DNA of 18,694 nt, from positions 1 to 18,694 of the forward strand of contig CALJIF010000079.1 in the NCBI GenBank assembly GCA_937974275.1. The letters run 5' to 3'. Made by a program: the position numbers and the translations under genes. The notes beneath the pieces are model-generated. The model was not told the DNA's origin, did not search any database, and was given only the letters and a program-made list of their open reading frames with translations. Shown in pieces: positions 6,503-14,044 of the stretch; position 1 is the stretch's first letter, and every line of letters begins with the position of its first letter. Source of the stretch: an uncultured Flavobacteriales bacterium. Lineage in GTDB: Bacteria; Bacteroidota; Bacteroidia; Palsa-965.

Positions 6503-8287
6503 ATGCAAACACCCGAACAACTTATTTCCGGAGCAGTTACACAAGCTGTAGCCCAATTATTTCAACTGGAAATTACACCTGATAAAGTGACGTTGCAACG
6601 CACGAACCCTCAATTTGAAGGTGATCTGAGTCTGGTGGTTTTTCCTTATGTCAAGGTTTCGGGTAAAAGTCCGGAGCAAACTGCAGAATTGATTGGAGAT
6701 TTCTTAAGCAAACATGTCCGTGAAATCGCACGTTTTAATGTGGTTAAAGGTTTCCTGAATATCGTATTATCCGATGTTTATTGGTTGGAGCGTTTGGCAT
6801 TTATTACAAAACAGGAGTCGTTTGGGTATTCAGCGGTTACCGAACAATCGCCATTTGTTATGGTGGAATACAGTTCACCCAATACGAACAAACCTCTTCA
6901 CTTGGGGCATATCCGAAACAACTTGTTAGGGTATTCGGTTAGCGAAATATTGAAAGCGGCCGGCAATAAAGTAATGAAGGTAAATGTGGTGAATGATCGC
7001 GGAATTCATATTTGTAAAAGTATGTTGGCCTGGAAAAAGTACGGTAATGGTGAAACGCCGCAATCGGCCGGAATTAAAGGCGATCATTTGGTGGGGAAAT
7101 ATTACGTTGAGTTTGATAAGCATTACAAGAAAGAAATTGAGCAGCTGGTGGCTACCGGCATCACCAAAGAGCAAGCCGAGAAAGATGCGCCACTCATGCA
7201 GGAAGCCCAGGAGATGTTGCGGAAATGGGAAGCAGGTGATCCGGATGTGAAGCAGTTATGGCAAACCATGAACGGTTGGGTGTATGAAGGATTCGCATCT
7301 ACTTATTCCGCATTGGGAGTTGACTTCGACAAAATGTATTACGAATCGAATACGTATTTGTTAGGCAAGTCAATCGTTGATGAAGGTTTGCAGAAAAATG
7401 TATTACAAAAGCGTCCGGATGGTGCCGTGATCATTGATTTAACTGCAGATGGATTAGATCAAAAAGTGTTGCTGCGAAGCGATGGAACTTCTGTTTATAT
7501 GACGCAGGATTTAGGTACAGCCGTTGAACGTCACAAAGAGTTTCCGTTTGATAAACACATATACGTAGTTGGTAACGAGCAGGATTATCACTTCAAAGTG
7601 TTGAAATTGGCATTGAGTAAATTAGGCTACTCATGGGCAGAAGGTTTGTATCATTTGTCGTATGGAATGGTAGAACTGCCGGAAGGAAAAATGAAATCGC
7701 GGGAAGGAACTGTTGTTGATGCAGATGATCTGATTGCAGATATGATCAGCAATGCCGGTGCGATGGCAGAAGAGAAAGGTTTGATTGCAGAAATGAGTGG
7801 AGAAGAGAAAGCAGCACTTTCTCGTATGGTAGGAATGGCTGCTTTAAAGTACTTTATTCTAAAGGTTGACCCGAAGAAAAAAATGCTGTTCAATCCCGCC
7901 GAAAGTATCGATTTGCAAGGCAACACCGGGCCATTTATTCAATATACGCATGCCCGTATCAGAAGTATTTTGCGCAAAGCGGGAACACTTTCAGCATCCG
8001 TTGAATTCCCGTCAACACTGCATTTGAAAGAACGTGAGTTGATAAAAACAATAAACGGTTTTGCAGCGGCTGTAAATGAAGCTGCAGCCGGTTATAGTCC
8101 TGCGGTCGTAGCTAACTATTGCTACGATCTGGCAAAAACGTACAACCAGTTTTATGATGCGTGTCCGGTGTTGAAGGAGCAAGATCAAGCTACACGTATG
8201 TTCCGATTGCAATTGTGCAAACAAGTTGCCGATGTTATCAGTAGAGGAATGAGCTTGCTGGGCATTACAGTTCCTGAGCGCATGTAA
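6503..8287 (+). CDS. argS: Arginyl-tRNA synthetase
   Basis: This class I synthetase charges tRNA-Arg with arginine. The 594-aa product begins with the Add-1 domain that contacts the tRNA D-loop (residues 1-100, NPQFEGDLSLVVFPY). The HIGH signature is HLGH (133-136), within SSPNTNKPLHLGHIRNN. The KMSKS-type loop reads KMKSR (396-400) in GKMKSREGTVVDADDL, as in many bacterial ArgRS. The C-terminal helical DALR anticodon-binding domain follows (about 475-594, including NTGPFIQYTHARIRSI). All expected segments are present without interruption. It is 33 nt downstream of arginase and 62 nt upstream of ffh. Confidence 0.97.
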   Translation: MQTPEQLISGAVTQAVAQLFQLEITPDKVTLQRTNPQFEGDLSLVVFPYVKVSGKSPEQTAELIGDFLSKHVREIARFNVVKGFLNIVLSDVYWLERLAFITKQESFGYSAVTEQSPFVMVEYSSPNTNKPLHLGHIRNNLLGYSVSEILKAAGNKVMKVNVVNDRGIHICKSMLAWKKYGNGETPQSAGIKGDHLVGKYYVEFDKHYKKEIEQLVATGITKEQAEKDAPLMQEAQEMLRKWEAGDPDVKQLWQTMNGWVYEGFASTYSALGVDFDKMYYESNTYLLGKSIVDEGLQKNVLQKRPDGAVIIDLTADGLDQKVLLRSDGTSVYMTQDLGTAVERHKEFPFDKHIYVVGNEQDYHFKVLKLALSKLGYSWAEGLYHLSYGMVELPEGKMKSREGTVVDADDLIADMISNAGAMAEEKGLIAEMSGEEKAALSRMVGMAALKYFILKVDPKKKMLFNPAESIDLQGNTGPFIQYTHARIRSILRKAGTLSASVEFPSTLHLKERELIKTINGFAAAVNEAAAGYSPAVVANYCYDLAKTYNQFYDACPVLKEQDQATRMFRLQLCKQVADVISRGMSLLGITVPERM

Positions 8288-8318
8288 ACAAAGAAGAAAA
8301 CAACAATTTGAACAAATT

Positions 8319-8334
8319 AGGGTAAATTTGCCCT
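8319..8334. repeat. 16-bp near-palindrome over the ffh -7 box
   Basis: AGGGTAAATTTGCCCT reads the same on both strands except for one T/G pair (positions 5 and 12). It contains the whole TAAATTTG promoter element. A second small dyad, AATTTG-aa-CAAATT, lies just upstream at 8305-8318. These may be a repressor-type operator or a by-product of the promoter sequence. There is no following T-tract, so it is not a terminator for argS. Confidence 0.4.
8323..8330 (+). promoter_or_regulatory. Bacteroidota -7 element for ffh
   Basis: TAAATTTG followed by C matches TAnnTTTG and lies 19 nt before the ffh ATG, giving a leader of roughly 12 nt. A TTTG at 8307-8310 is only 12 nt away, too close for a standard -33 element. 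Confidence 0.5.
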
Positions 8335-8349
8335 CCCAAAATAGGCGGT

Positions 8350-9684
8350 ATGTTTGATAATTTAAGTGATAAACTCGAAAGAGCGTTTAAAGTCCTTCGC
8401 GGTGAAGGAAAGATTAATGAAATCAATATTGCGGAAACCGTAAAGGAAATTCGCAAAGCGTTACTGGATGCCGACGTTAGTTTTCAGGTAGCGAAGAAAT
8501 TTACCGATGACGTAAAAGCTGCAGCGCTTGGTGAAAACGTGTTGAATTCGGTTTCTCCGGGTCAGTTAATGATTAAGATCACTCATGACGAATTAGTTCG
8601 TTTGATGGGTGGTGATAAAGAGGATATCAAACTTACGGGACAGCCGACAGTTATTTTGATGGCCGGTTTGCAAGGTTCAGGTAAAACCACGCATTCCGGA
8701 AAATTAGCGCACCATTTAAAAACAAAGCGCGGGAAGAATCCGTTGCTCGTTGCCTGTGATATCTATCGTCCTGCTGCGATTGATCAGTTGAAAGTGTTGG
8801 GTGAGCAAATTGGTGTTGAGGTATATGCTGAGCCTGAAGTAAAGGATGCAGTTGCCATTGCGAAACGTGCCGTTGAATATGCGAAGAAGCACAATCACTC
8901 GGTGGTGATTGTCGATACTGCGGGTCGTTTAGCGATTGACGAAACCATGATGAATGAAATTGCTGCGGTGAAAAAAGCTATCCAGCCGCAGGAGATTTTA
9001 TTTGTGGTGGATTCCATGACCGGTCAGGATGCAGTAAATACTGCGAAAGCATTTAATGATCGTTTGGATTTCGATGGTGTCATCTTAACGAAGTTGGACG
9101 GTGATACGCGCGGTGGTGCGGCGTTGTCTATTAAATCAATTGTAAACAAACCGATCAAGTTTGTTGGTACAGGCGAGAAAATGGATGCGTTGGATGTGTT
9201 TTACCCGCAACGTATGGCCGACCGAATTCTCGGAATGGGTGACGTTGTAACGTTGGTAGAGCGTGCTCAGGAACAGTTTGACGCGAAAGAAGCCAAGCGT
9301 TTGCAAGAGCGAATTGCGAAGAATAAATTCAGCTTCAACGATTTTCTCGGACAATTGCATCAGATCAAAAAGATGGGTAACATCAAAGATTTGATGGGTA
9401 TGATTCCGGGAATCGGGAAAGCGGTGAAGGATATGGACATTGATGATAATGCGTTCAAAGGCATCGAAGCGATCATATATTCCATGACTCCTGAAGAGCG
9501 TGAAAATCCTGAGATTATTAATGGTGCTCGCCGTGCCCGAATTGCCAAGGGAAGCGGAACTACTATACAAGAAGTGAATCGTTTGATGAAGCAATTTGAA
9601 GACACGCGCAAAATGATGCGCATGATGTCGGACAAAGGTCAAATGGCGAAGATGATGCGGAACATGCCTAATATGCGCCGATAA
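8350..9684 (+). CDS. ffh: Signal recognition particle GTPase Ffh (SRP54)
   Basis: Ffh binds signal sequences of nascent membrane proteins together with 4.5S RNA and delivers ribosomes to FtsY at the inner membrane. The 444-aa product has the N-domain bundle (1-90), then the G domain. Its P-loop is GLQGSGKT (106-113), DIYRPAAIDQL follows, G3 is DTAGR (189-193) and G4 is TKLDGDTRGG (247-256). The Met-rich M domain (about 300-432) contains KKMGNIKDLMGMIPG, then RRARIAKGSGTTIQEVNRL for RNA binding. The tail has repeated Met (MMRMM, MMRNM). No 4.5S RNA gene is apparent in the window. The stop codon overlaps the folD start by one base (TAATG), so the two are probably translated from one mRNA. Confidence 0.97.
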   Translation: MFDNLSDKLERAFKVLRGEGKINEINIAETVKEIRKALLDADVSFQVAKKFTDDVKAAALGENVLNSVSPGQLMIKITHDELVRLMGGDKEDIKLTGQPTVILMAGLQGSGKTTHSGKLAHHLKTKRGKNPLLVACDIYRPAAIDQLKVLGEQIGVEVYAEPEVKDAVAIAKRAVEYAKKHNHSVVIVDTAGRLAIDETMMNEIAAVKKAIQPQEILFVVDSMTGQDAVNTAKAFNDRLDFDGVILTKLDGDTRGGAALSIKSIVNKPIKFVGTGEKMDALDVFYPQRMADRILGMGDVVTLVERAQEQFDAKEAKRLQERIAKNKFSFNDFLGQLHQIKKMGNIKDLMGMIPGIGKAVKDMDIDDNAFKGIEAIIYSMTPEERENPEIINGARRARIAKGSGTTIQEVNRLMKQFEDTRKMMRMMSDKGQMAKMMRNMPNMRR

Positions 9685-10580
9685 TGACTACAGCAGCGAA
9701 TAAGCTAATCGATGGTAAACTAATTGCTCAGACCATTCAGGATGAAATGGCTGTGGAGGTAGCTGACATGCTAAAGTCGGGTGCTCGCGCACCACACCTT
9801 GTTGCAGTTTTGGTTGGAAATGACGGAGGAAGTTTGACCTATGTTAACGCCAAGGTTAAAGCTTGCGAACGTGTTGGTTTTGCTTCAACGTTGCATCATT
9901 TGGATGAATGGACTACGGAAGAAGAGTTGTTGAAAGTGGTGGAGCAGTTGAATCAAAATCCGGAGGTAGATGGTTTTATCGTACAGTTGCCATTACCGAA
10001 ACATATCAATGAAAATCGCATTATTGAAGCAATCTCACCTGCGAAGGATGTAGATGGTTTTCATCCGGCAAATGTTGGCCGTATGGCATTGAACCTTCCT
10101 TGTTACTTACCCGCAACTCCTTCCGGAATTTTACAATTATTGGAACGCAGCGGTGTTACTACTTCCGGCAAACATTGTGTTGTAATTGGACGTAGCAACA
10201 TTGTAGGTTCACCCATGAGTATTTTGTTGGCGCGTAACGAATCAATTGGAAATTGCACGGTAACACTGTGTCACAGCAAGACAGCGGATATTTCTTATCA
10301 TACTCGTCAGGCCGATATTATTGTTGTGGCTATCGGAAAACCCGGTTTTCTAAAGGCGGATATGGTGAAAGAAGGTGCGGTGATCATTGATGTTGGCACA
10401 ACACGTGTTGATGCTCCCGGAACTAAGCTGGGATGGCGTTTGAAAGGTGATGTAGATTTTGATAGTGTTGCTCCTCTTGCTTCACGAATTACTCCTGTCC
10501 CCGGCGGTGTAGGTCCGATGACAATTACCGGATTGCTGCAAAATACACTTCTTGCTGCAAAAAAAGCCATCTACAAATAG
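9684..10580 (+). CDS. folD: Bifunctional methylenetetrahydrofolate dehydrogenase/cyclohydrolase
   Basis: FolD interconverts 5,10-methylene-, 5,10-methenyl- and 10-formyl-tetrahydrofolate, supplying one-carbon units to purine and initiator-tRNA synthesis. The 298-aa product has the family's typical length. The active-site Tyr and Lys are in TYVNAKVKACERVGF (Tyr53, Lys57), followed by VDGFIVQLPLP and KDVDGFHPANVG (Asp124). PATPSGILQLLE leads into the Rossmann domain with its dinucleotide loop GRSNIVGSP (169-177). The C-terminal signature is TPVPGGVGPMTITGLLQNT. The start is the ATG that shares one base with the ffh stop codon, which indicates translational coupling. Confidence 0.97.
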   Translation: MTTAANKLIDGKLIAQTIQDEMAVEVADMLKSGARAPHLVAVLVGNDGGSLTYVNAKVKACERVGFASTLHHLDEWTTEEELLKVVEQLNQNPEVDGFIVQLPLPKHINENRIIEAISPAKDVDGFHPANVGRMALNLPCYLPATPSGILQLLERSGVTTSGKHCVVIGRSNIVGSPMSILLARNESIGNCTVTLCHSKTADISYHTRQADIIVVAIGKPGFLKADMVKEGAVIIDVGTTRVDAPGTKLGWRLKGDVDFDSVAPLASRITPVPGGVGPMTITGLLQNTLLAAKKAIYK

Positions 10581-10635
10581 CCGAACCTAATTATTTGTAA
10601 ACGCCTTTGATCTGCACTACGCTTTAGTTTCGTAT

Positions 10636-12714
10636 GTGCCTCTAGCTGTATTTCAATTTCCTTTAGTACGCATTGTGCTGCCCATGATATTGGGTATTGT
10701 ATGTGCCGTTTATTTACCTGTTAACGTTCCCGAATGGTCGTTTGTATTATCGGCAATAGTTGTCGGATTGATCAGCGCTTTACCAATACTGTTTAAATCC
10801 ACTTCAACGTTTTGGCGCAACTGCTCTGTTTTCGGATTGGCGGTTGCCTGGTGGTGTGTTGGCTTTTGGAACGTGTACAATTTACAGCAATTGAATCAGC
10901 CGCCGGATTCTATTTATAAGGAACAACAAATTTTAGCAACACTGATTGAAGAGCCGGTAATCAAGGAAAAATCGGTCAAGGTTTTAGCAGAATGGACTAC
11001 CGACTCGTTGAACAGTTCTTATCAAGTGATATTGTATTTGAAGCGCGATGCATTCTCGGAACAACTTCATTATGGAGATAACATCGGTGCTAAAGTCACG
11101 TTAACCAAACCTGCAAAAGCCATGAATCCCGGGGATTTCGATTATCGTTCATGGTGCGCCAACAAGAATATTTACGTGCAGGCTTATGTACAACCGGGTA
11201 ATTGGGAGTTGTTCAATCATAACGGTGGTAATTGGTTTAAGAAAGCAGCGTTGCAATTGCGTAATTTTTTCAGAGCGCAAATCAATACATTGGACATTGG
11301 TCGTGACGAGAAGGATGTAGCTGCAGCGCTATTGGTTGGTTACGACGAACAACTGGATGATCAGTTGCAGCAGGCGTTCAGTACGACAGGTACACTCCAT
11401 GTCTTGTCAGTCTCAGGAATGCATGTGGCATTGGTTTATGTGGTGTTGATGAAATTACTGGCACCGTTTGAAACAACATTGCGTCGAAAACGCTTCAGTG
11501 CAATTCTGCAATTTGCTTTCATCTGGTTTTATGCAGTATTAACCGGCTTTTCTCCATCGGTATTACGATCTGTAACAATGTTAACCGTAATTATAACCGG
11601 ACGATTGTTACTGAAACGTTCTCACATACTGAACTCATTATTGGCGTCAGCTTTTATCCTGCTGCTGTTTGATCCACTACTGATTTTTGATGTAGGTTTT
11701 CAGTTGTCGTATGCGGCAGTCGCGGGTATCGTGCTTTTGCAACCAATAGCAGAATCGCTGTACACACCTGATTCAACAGCGAAACGAATGATTTGGTCAT
11801 TGGTTAGTGTTTCTGTTGTTGCACAAGTATTTACGTTTCCATTGGGATTGTATTACTTCGGAACGTTTCCCTCGTGGTTCTTAATTGCCAATTTGATCAT
11901 CATTCCTGCATCTACGTTGGCCTTATATGCAGGAGTGTTTTTTTTAGCGGTATGTTGGATTCCGGGATTAAGCGCAGTAGCAGGATATATAATGAGTTGG
12001 CTCATTACAACGATGAATGCAGGTGTCACGTGGATATCAGATTGGCCGGGCGCTTCAATTACTACAGGAAGTTGGTCGTTTACAGAATTAATCGCGTTGT
12101 ATTTGGTCATCTTTACCCTGATTGCAGCGATGCAATCTTCACAAAAGATGATTTCATTCCGACGTGTGCTCGTTTGTTTTGCGATTTTGATCATCGTGCT
12201 TCAGAGTAGCCATATTCGTGAATATCATATGAAACGAACCATCGTTCATCACATCCGCGGCAATACGGTTGTTAGTGCGCGAGAAGGCTACAACGCAGCT
12301 GTATTGCATGCTTCAACAAAAAGTGCTGATGAGAACTTTTATTTTGAACAGATCAGTAATTCGGTTGGAAGAAAAGTTGAGATCGATGTTTTCAATGCAG
12401 ATTCCGTGCAGGAATTCCGCCATTTTTGTTCCGCATATCAATTTCCGTTATGGACGGATGGTTATCGAAATGTCTTTTTATATTCCGGCGATGCGGATCA
12501 ATTACCTGCAACAAAGACCAACTATTTGCTGGTTCGAAATAATGCGGCATTACCTCCTGACGAGTGGTTGGAACAATATTCTCCGGACACGATCATCGTG
12601 GATGCGTCCAATCATCGCGGTACATTGAAACGCTGGAAAAATAAAGCTTCGCAGTATAAAAAACACCTGCACAATACGGCAGAAGAAGGTGCGTTAATAC
12701 TCCATGGCCGTTAA
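10636..12714 (+). CDS. comEC: ComEC/Rec2-type DNA-uptake channel protein
   Basis: ComEC forms the inner-membrane channel that passes single-stranded DNA into the cytosol during natural transformation. The 692-aa product has two or three N-terminal membrane helices (about 8-80). A soluble OB/DUF4131-like part follows (95-190, with the family motif NPGDFDYRSWCANKNIY). The multi-helix Competence domain (about 225-525) carries TGTLHVLSVSGMHVALVY and FSPSVLRS, then DVGFQLSYAAVAGI. The roughly 160-residue C-terminal tail has no HxHxDH motif, so the metallo-beta-lactamase nuclease domain of Bacillus ComEC is absent or degenerate. It ends in IIVDASNHRGTLKRWK. Translation appears to start at GTG 10636: no in-frame ATG lies between the upstream stop (10588) and residue 17. 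An out-of-frame ATG two bases upstream gives only a three-codon reading. Confidence 0.9.
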   Translation: MPLAVFQFPLVRIVLPMILGIVCAVYLPVNVPEWSFVLSAIVVGLISALPILFKSTSTFWRNCSVFGLAVAWWCVGFWNVYNLQQLNQPPDSIYKEQQILATLIEEPVIKEKSVKVLAEWTTDSLNSSYQVILYLKRDAFSEQLHYGDNIGAKVTLTKPAKAMNPGDFDYRSWCANKNIYVQAYVQPGNWELFNHNGGNWFKKAALQLRNFFRAQINTLDIGRDEKDVAAALLVGYDEQLDDQLQQAFSTTGTLHVLSVSGMHVALVYVVLMKLLAPFETTLRRKRFSAILQFAFIWFYAVLTGFSPSVLRSVTMLTVIITGRLLLKRSHILNSLLASAFILLLFDPLLIFDVGFQLSYAAVAGIVLLQPIAESLYTPDSTAKRMIWSLVSVSVVAQVFTFPLGLYYFGTFPSWFLIANLIIIPASTLALYAGVFFLAVCWIPGLSAVAGYIMSWLITTMNAGVTWISDWPGASITTGSWSFTELIALYLVIFTLIAAMQSSQKMISFRRVLVCFAILIIVLQSSHIREYHMKRTIVHHIRGNTVVSAREGYNAAVLHASTKSADENFYFEQISNSVGRKVEIDVFNADSVQEFRHFCSAYQFPLWTDGYRNVFLYSGDADQLPATKTNYLLVRNNAALPPDEWLEQYSPDTIIVDASNHRGTLKRWKNKASQYKKHLHNTAEEGALILHGR

Positions 12715-13408
12715 GCGCAGAAGCTGGTTCAAATGGAGTCTGATCATCACAATTGTCGGTGTTTCCGCATTCCTTTATTTTCGGTCGGACGTGAGATTAT
12801 ATTTGTCGCGTTACACTGCTGCTCCTGATGCAAGATCATATCGTGCGACCTGCACCGCCATTCAAGGTGCATTGGTTACTTCGAACGATCGCGGGAAGTT
12901 ACTGGTATCAAGCATCGGTGACAGCCTATTTCCGTTTTGGAAAGGCACACCTTGGGCTTTTCACGGCACAACAGAAACCCCGGGAAAAGGTAAAATTGCT
13001 TGCGGATATTTTGTTACGACAGTTCTGCGCGACTTAGGTGTTCCCGTAAAACGTGCAGCATACGCACAAATGGCGAGCGAAGACATGATTAAGAAGCTGG
13101 TGCACGAGAAGCATATTAGCCGATACAGCAAACAATCTGTTTATTCCATTCTGCAAAACGTGCGTAAAAAAGGACAGGCTGTTTACATCGTGGGATTGGA
13201 TAATCATGTCGGTTTTTTGGTGTATCAAAACAACGAAGCACATTTTATACACTCCAGCGGACGGTTTCCGTTTTGTGTGATCTCGGAACCGGCAATAACC
13301 AGTCGGGTTTTACACGATTCAAAATATCACGTCTTAGGTTGTATCAGTTGTGATGATGAATTTCTGGATCGCTGGGAAAATCGAGTTACCGCTAATTCTG
13401 AAATGTAG
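12704..13408 (+). CDS. Membrane-anchored NlpC/P60-like (papain-fold) protein, function unknown
   Basis: The 234-aa product has a basic N-terminus (MAVKRRSWFKW) and one membrane segment (12-27), so the body should face the periplasm. The rest resembles the NlpC/P60 cysteine-peptidase fold. A candidate nucleophile is Cys100 in GKIACGYFVTTVLRDLG, at the start of a helix as in DCSGF of that family. Candidate His168 is in LDNHVGFLVYQ, and a third polar residue is His183 in HFIHSSG, matching the FIHA strand. These families cut peptidoglycan peptides or amides, but no SH3, LysM or other targeting domain is visible, and the substrate is unknown. The start overlaps the end of comEC by 11 bases, implying coupled translation. 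Homologs annotated only as hypothetical seem usual in the phylum. The assignment rests on motif order only. Confidence 0.75.
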   Translation: MAVKRRSWFKWSLIITIVGVSAFLYFRSDVRLYLSRYTAAPDARSYRATCTAIQGALVTSNDRGKLLVSSIGDSLFPFWKGTPWAFHGTTETPGKGKIACGYFVTTVLRDLGVPVKRAAYAQMASEDMIKKLVHEKHISRYSKQSVYSILQNVRKKGQAVYIVGLDNHVGFLVYQNNEAHFIHSSGRFPFCVISEPAITSRVLHDSKYHVLGCISCDDEFLDRWENRVTANSEM

Positions 13409-13443
13409 TGATCCGCAGGCATTCAGTTCTTCGCAATCATGCA

Positions 13444-13472
13444 TAAAAAAAGGCCATCGGAAGATGACCTTT
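13444..13472 (-). terminator. Intrinsic terminator of ndk
   Basis: Read on the minus strand, AAAGGTCATC and GATGGCCTTT form a 10-bp stem with one mismatch and a TTCC loop, followed by a run of T (plus-strand A run 13445-13451). It lies 20 nt beyond the ndk stop codon. On the plus strand no T-run follows, so it should not serve the convergent comEC operon well. Confidence 0.75.
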
Positions 13473-13491
13473 AAAGTTGAATCCGCTAATC

Positions 13492-13911
13492 TTAGAAGCG
13501 CTCTAATCCGGAGAAGAAAAAGTTGCCTTCGATAGCAGCATTTTCATCGCTGTCTGATCCGTGAACGGCGTTCGCTGCAATGCTTTTTGCAAACAATGCA
13601 CGAATTGTTCCCGGAGCAGCTTTTGTCGGATCTGTTGCACCGATCAAAGTACGGAAATCGGCTACCGCGTTGTCTTTTTCAAGAATTGCTGCTACGATTG
13701 GTCCGGAAGACATATAGTCAACCAACTCTCCGTAGAATGGGCGCTCGCTGTGTACCGCGTAAAACTGACCTGCAGCTTCACGAGAAAGACGTGTATATTT
13801 CATAGCAACGATGCGAAATCCTGCTTCGTTAATTTTTGCAAGAATTGGTCCGATGTGGTTGTTTTCCACCGCATCCGGCTTAATCATGGTAAATGTTCTG
13901 TTCCCTGACAT
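13492..13911 (-). CDS. ndk: Nucleoside diphosphate kinase
   Basis: Ndk transfers the terminal phosphate from ATP to other nucleoside diphosphates through a phosphohistidine, keeping NTP and dNTP pools balanced. The 139-aa product is the standard single-domain length. Family residues are in place: Lys11 in TMIKPDAV, Tyr51 in FYAVHSERPFY, Arg104 in PGTIRALF, and the catalytic His117 in NAVHGSDS. The end FFFSGLERF matches bacterial Ndk. It is a single-gene unit. It converges with the comEC operon, where its own terminator lies in the gap, and it diverges from the DHH phosphoesterase operon over 133 bp. Confidence 0.98.
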   Translation of the reverse strand: MSGNRTFTMIKPDAVENNHIGPILAKINEAGFRIVAMKYTRLSREAAGQFYAVHSERPFYGELVDYMSSGPIVAAILEKDNAVADFRTLIGATDPTKAAPGTIRALFAKSIAANAVHGSDSDENAAIEGNFFFSGLERF

Positions 13912-13945
13912 TGTTTAGTAGTATTAGTAGTTGTGAAATCGGCTG

Positions 13946-13953
13946 CGAAATTA
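13946..13953 (-). promoter_or_regulatory. Weak -7 element for ndk
   Basis: The minus strand reads TAATTTCG, one mismatch from TAnnTTTG, 34 nt upstream of the ndk ATG. No -33 TTTG is seen at proper spacing. The TTATC/GATAA dyad lies 11 bp further upstream. Confidence 0.3.
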
Positions 13954-13963
13954 ACATTAATTG

Positions 13964-13996
13964 TTATCAGATAAAACTAAATACTGACGTTAGTAT
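13964..13996. repeat. Two short dyads in the ndk / DHH divergent region
   Basis: TTATCAGATAA (13964-13974) is a perfect 11-base palindrome around a central A. ATACTGACGTTAGTAT (13981-13996) is a 16-base palindrome with one G/T mismatch pair. TATCAGA recurs after the second dyad (from 13994). They lie between the putative -7 boxes of two divergent genes, a typical place for operators. No regulator is recognised. Confidence 0.4.
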
Positions 13997-14028
13997 CAGA
14001 ATAACACAGGTTTACTGCATTTCCATGT

Positions 14029-14036
14029 TAACTTTG
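14029..14036 (+). promoter_or_regulatory. Bacteroidota -7 element for the DHH/FKBP operon
   Basis: TAACTTTG matches TAnnTTTG. Only 8 nt separate it from the ATG at 14045, so transcription from it would give a leader of just a few bases. No -33 TTTG is visible at 17-23 nt. Confidence 0.4.
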
Positions 14037-14044
14037 TAATTCGT

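Noticed and set aside
9136..9642. 168-codon open frame antisense to ffh
   Set aside because: It lies entirely within the M-domain and G-domain coding region of ffh. The composition looks like a frame shadow and no signature is recognisable.
10572..10599. 8-bp AT-rich inverted repeat TACAAATA/TATTTGTA across the folD stop codon
   Set aside because: The stem is almost all A/T with a 12-nt loop and no T-run after it. This is plausible by chance in A/T-rich intergenic DNA.
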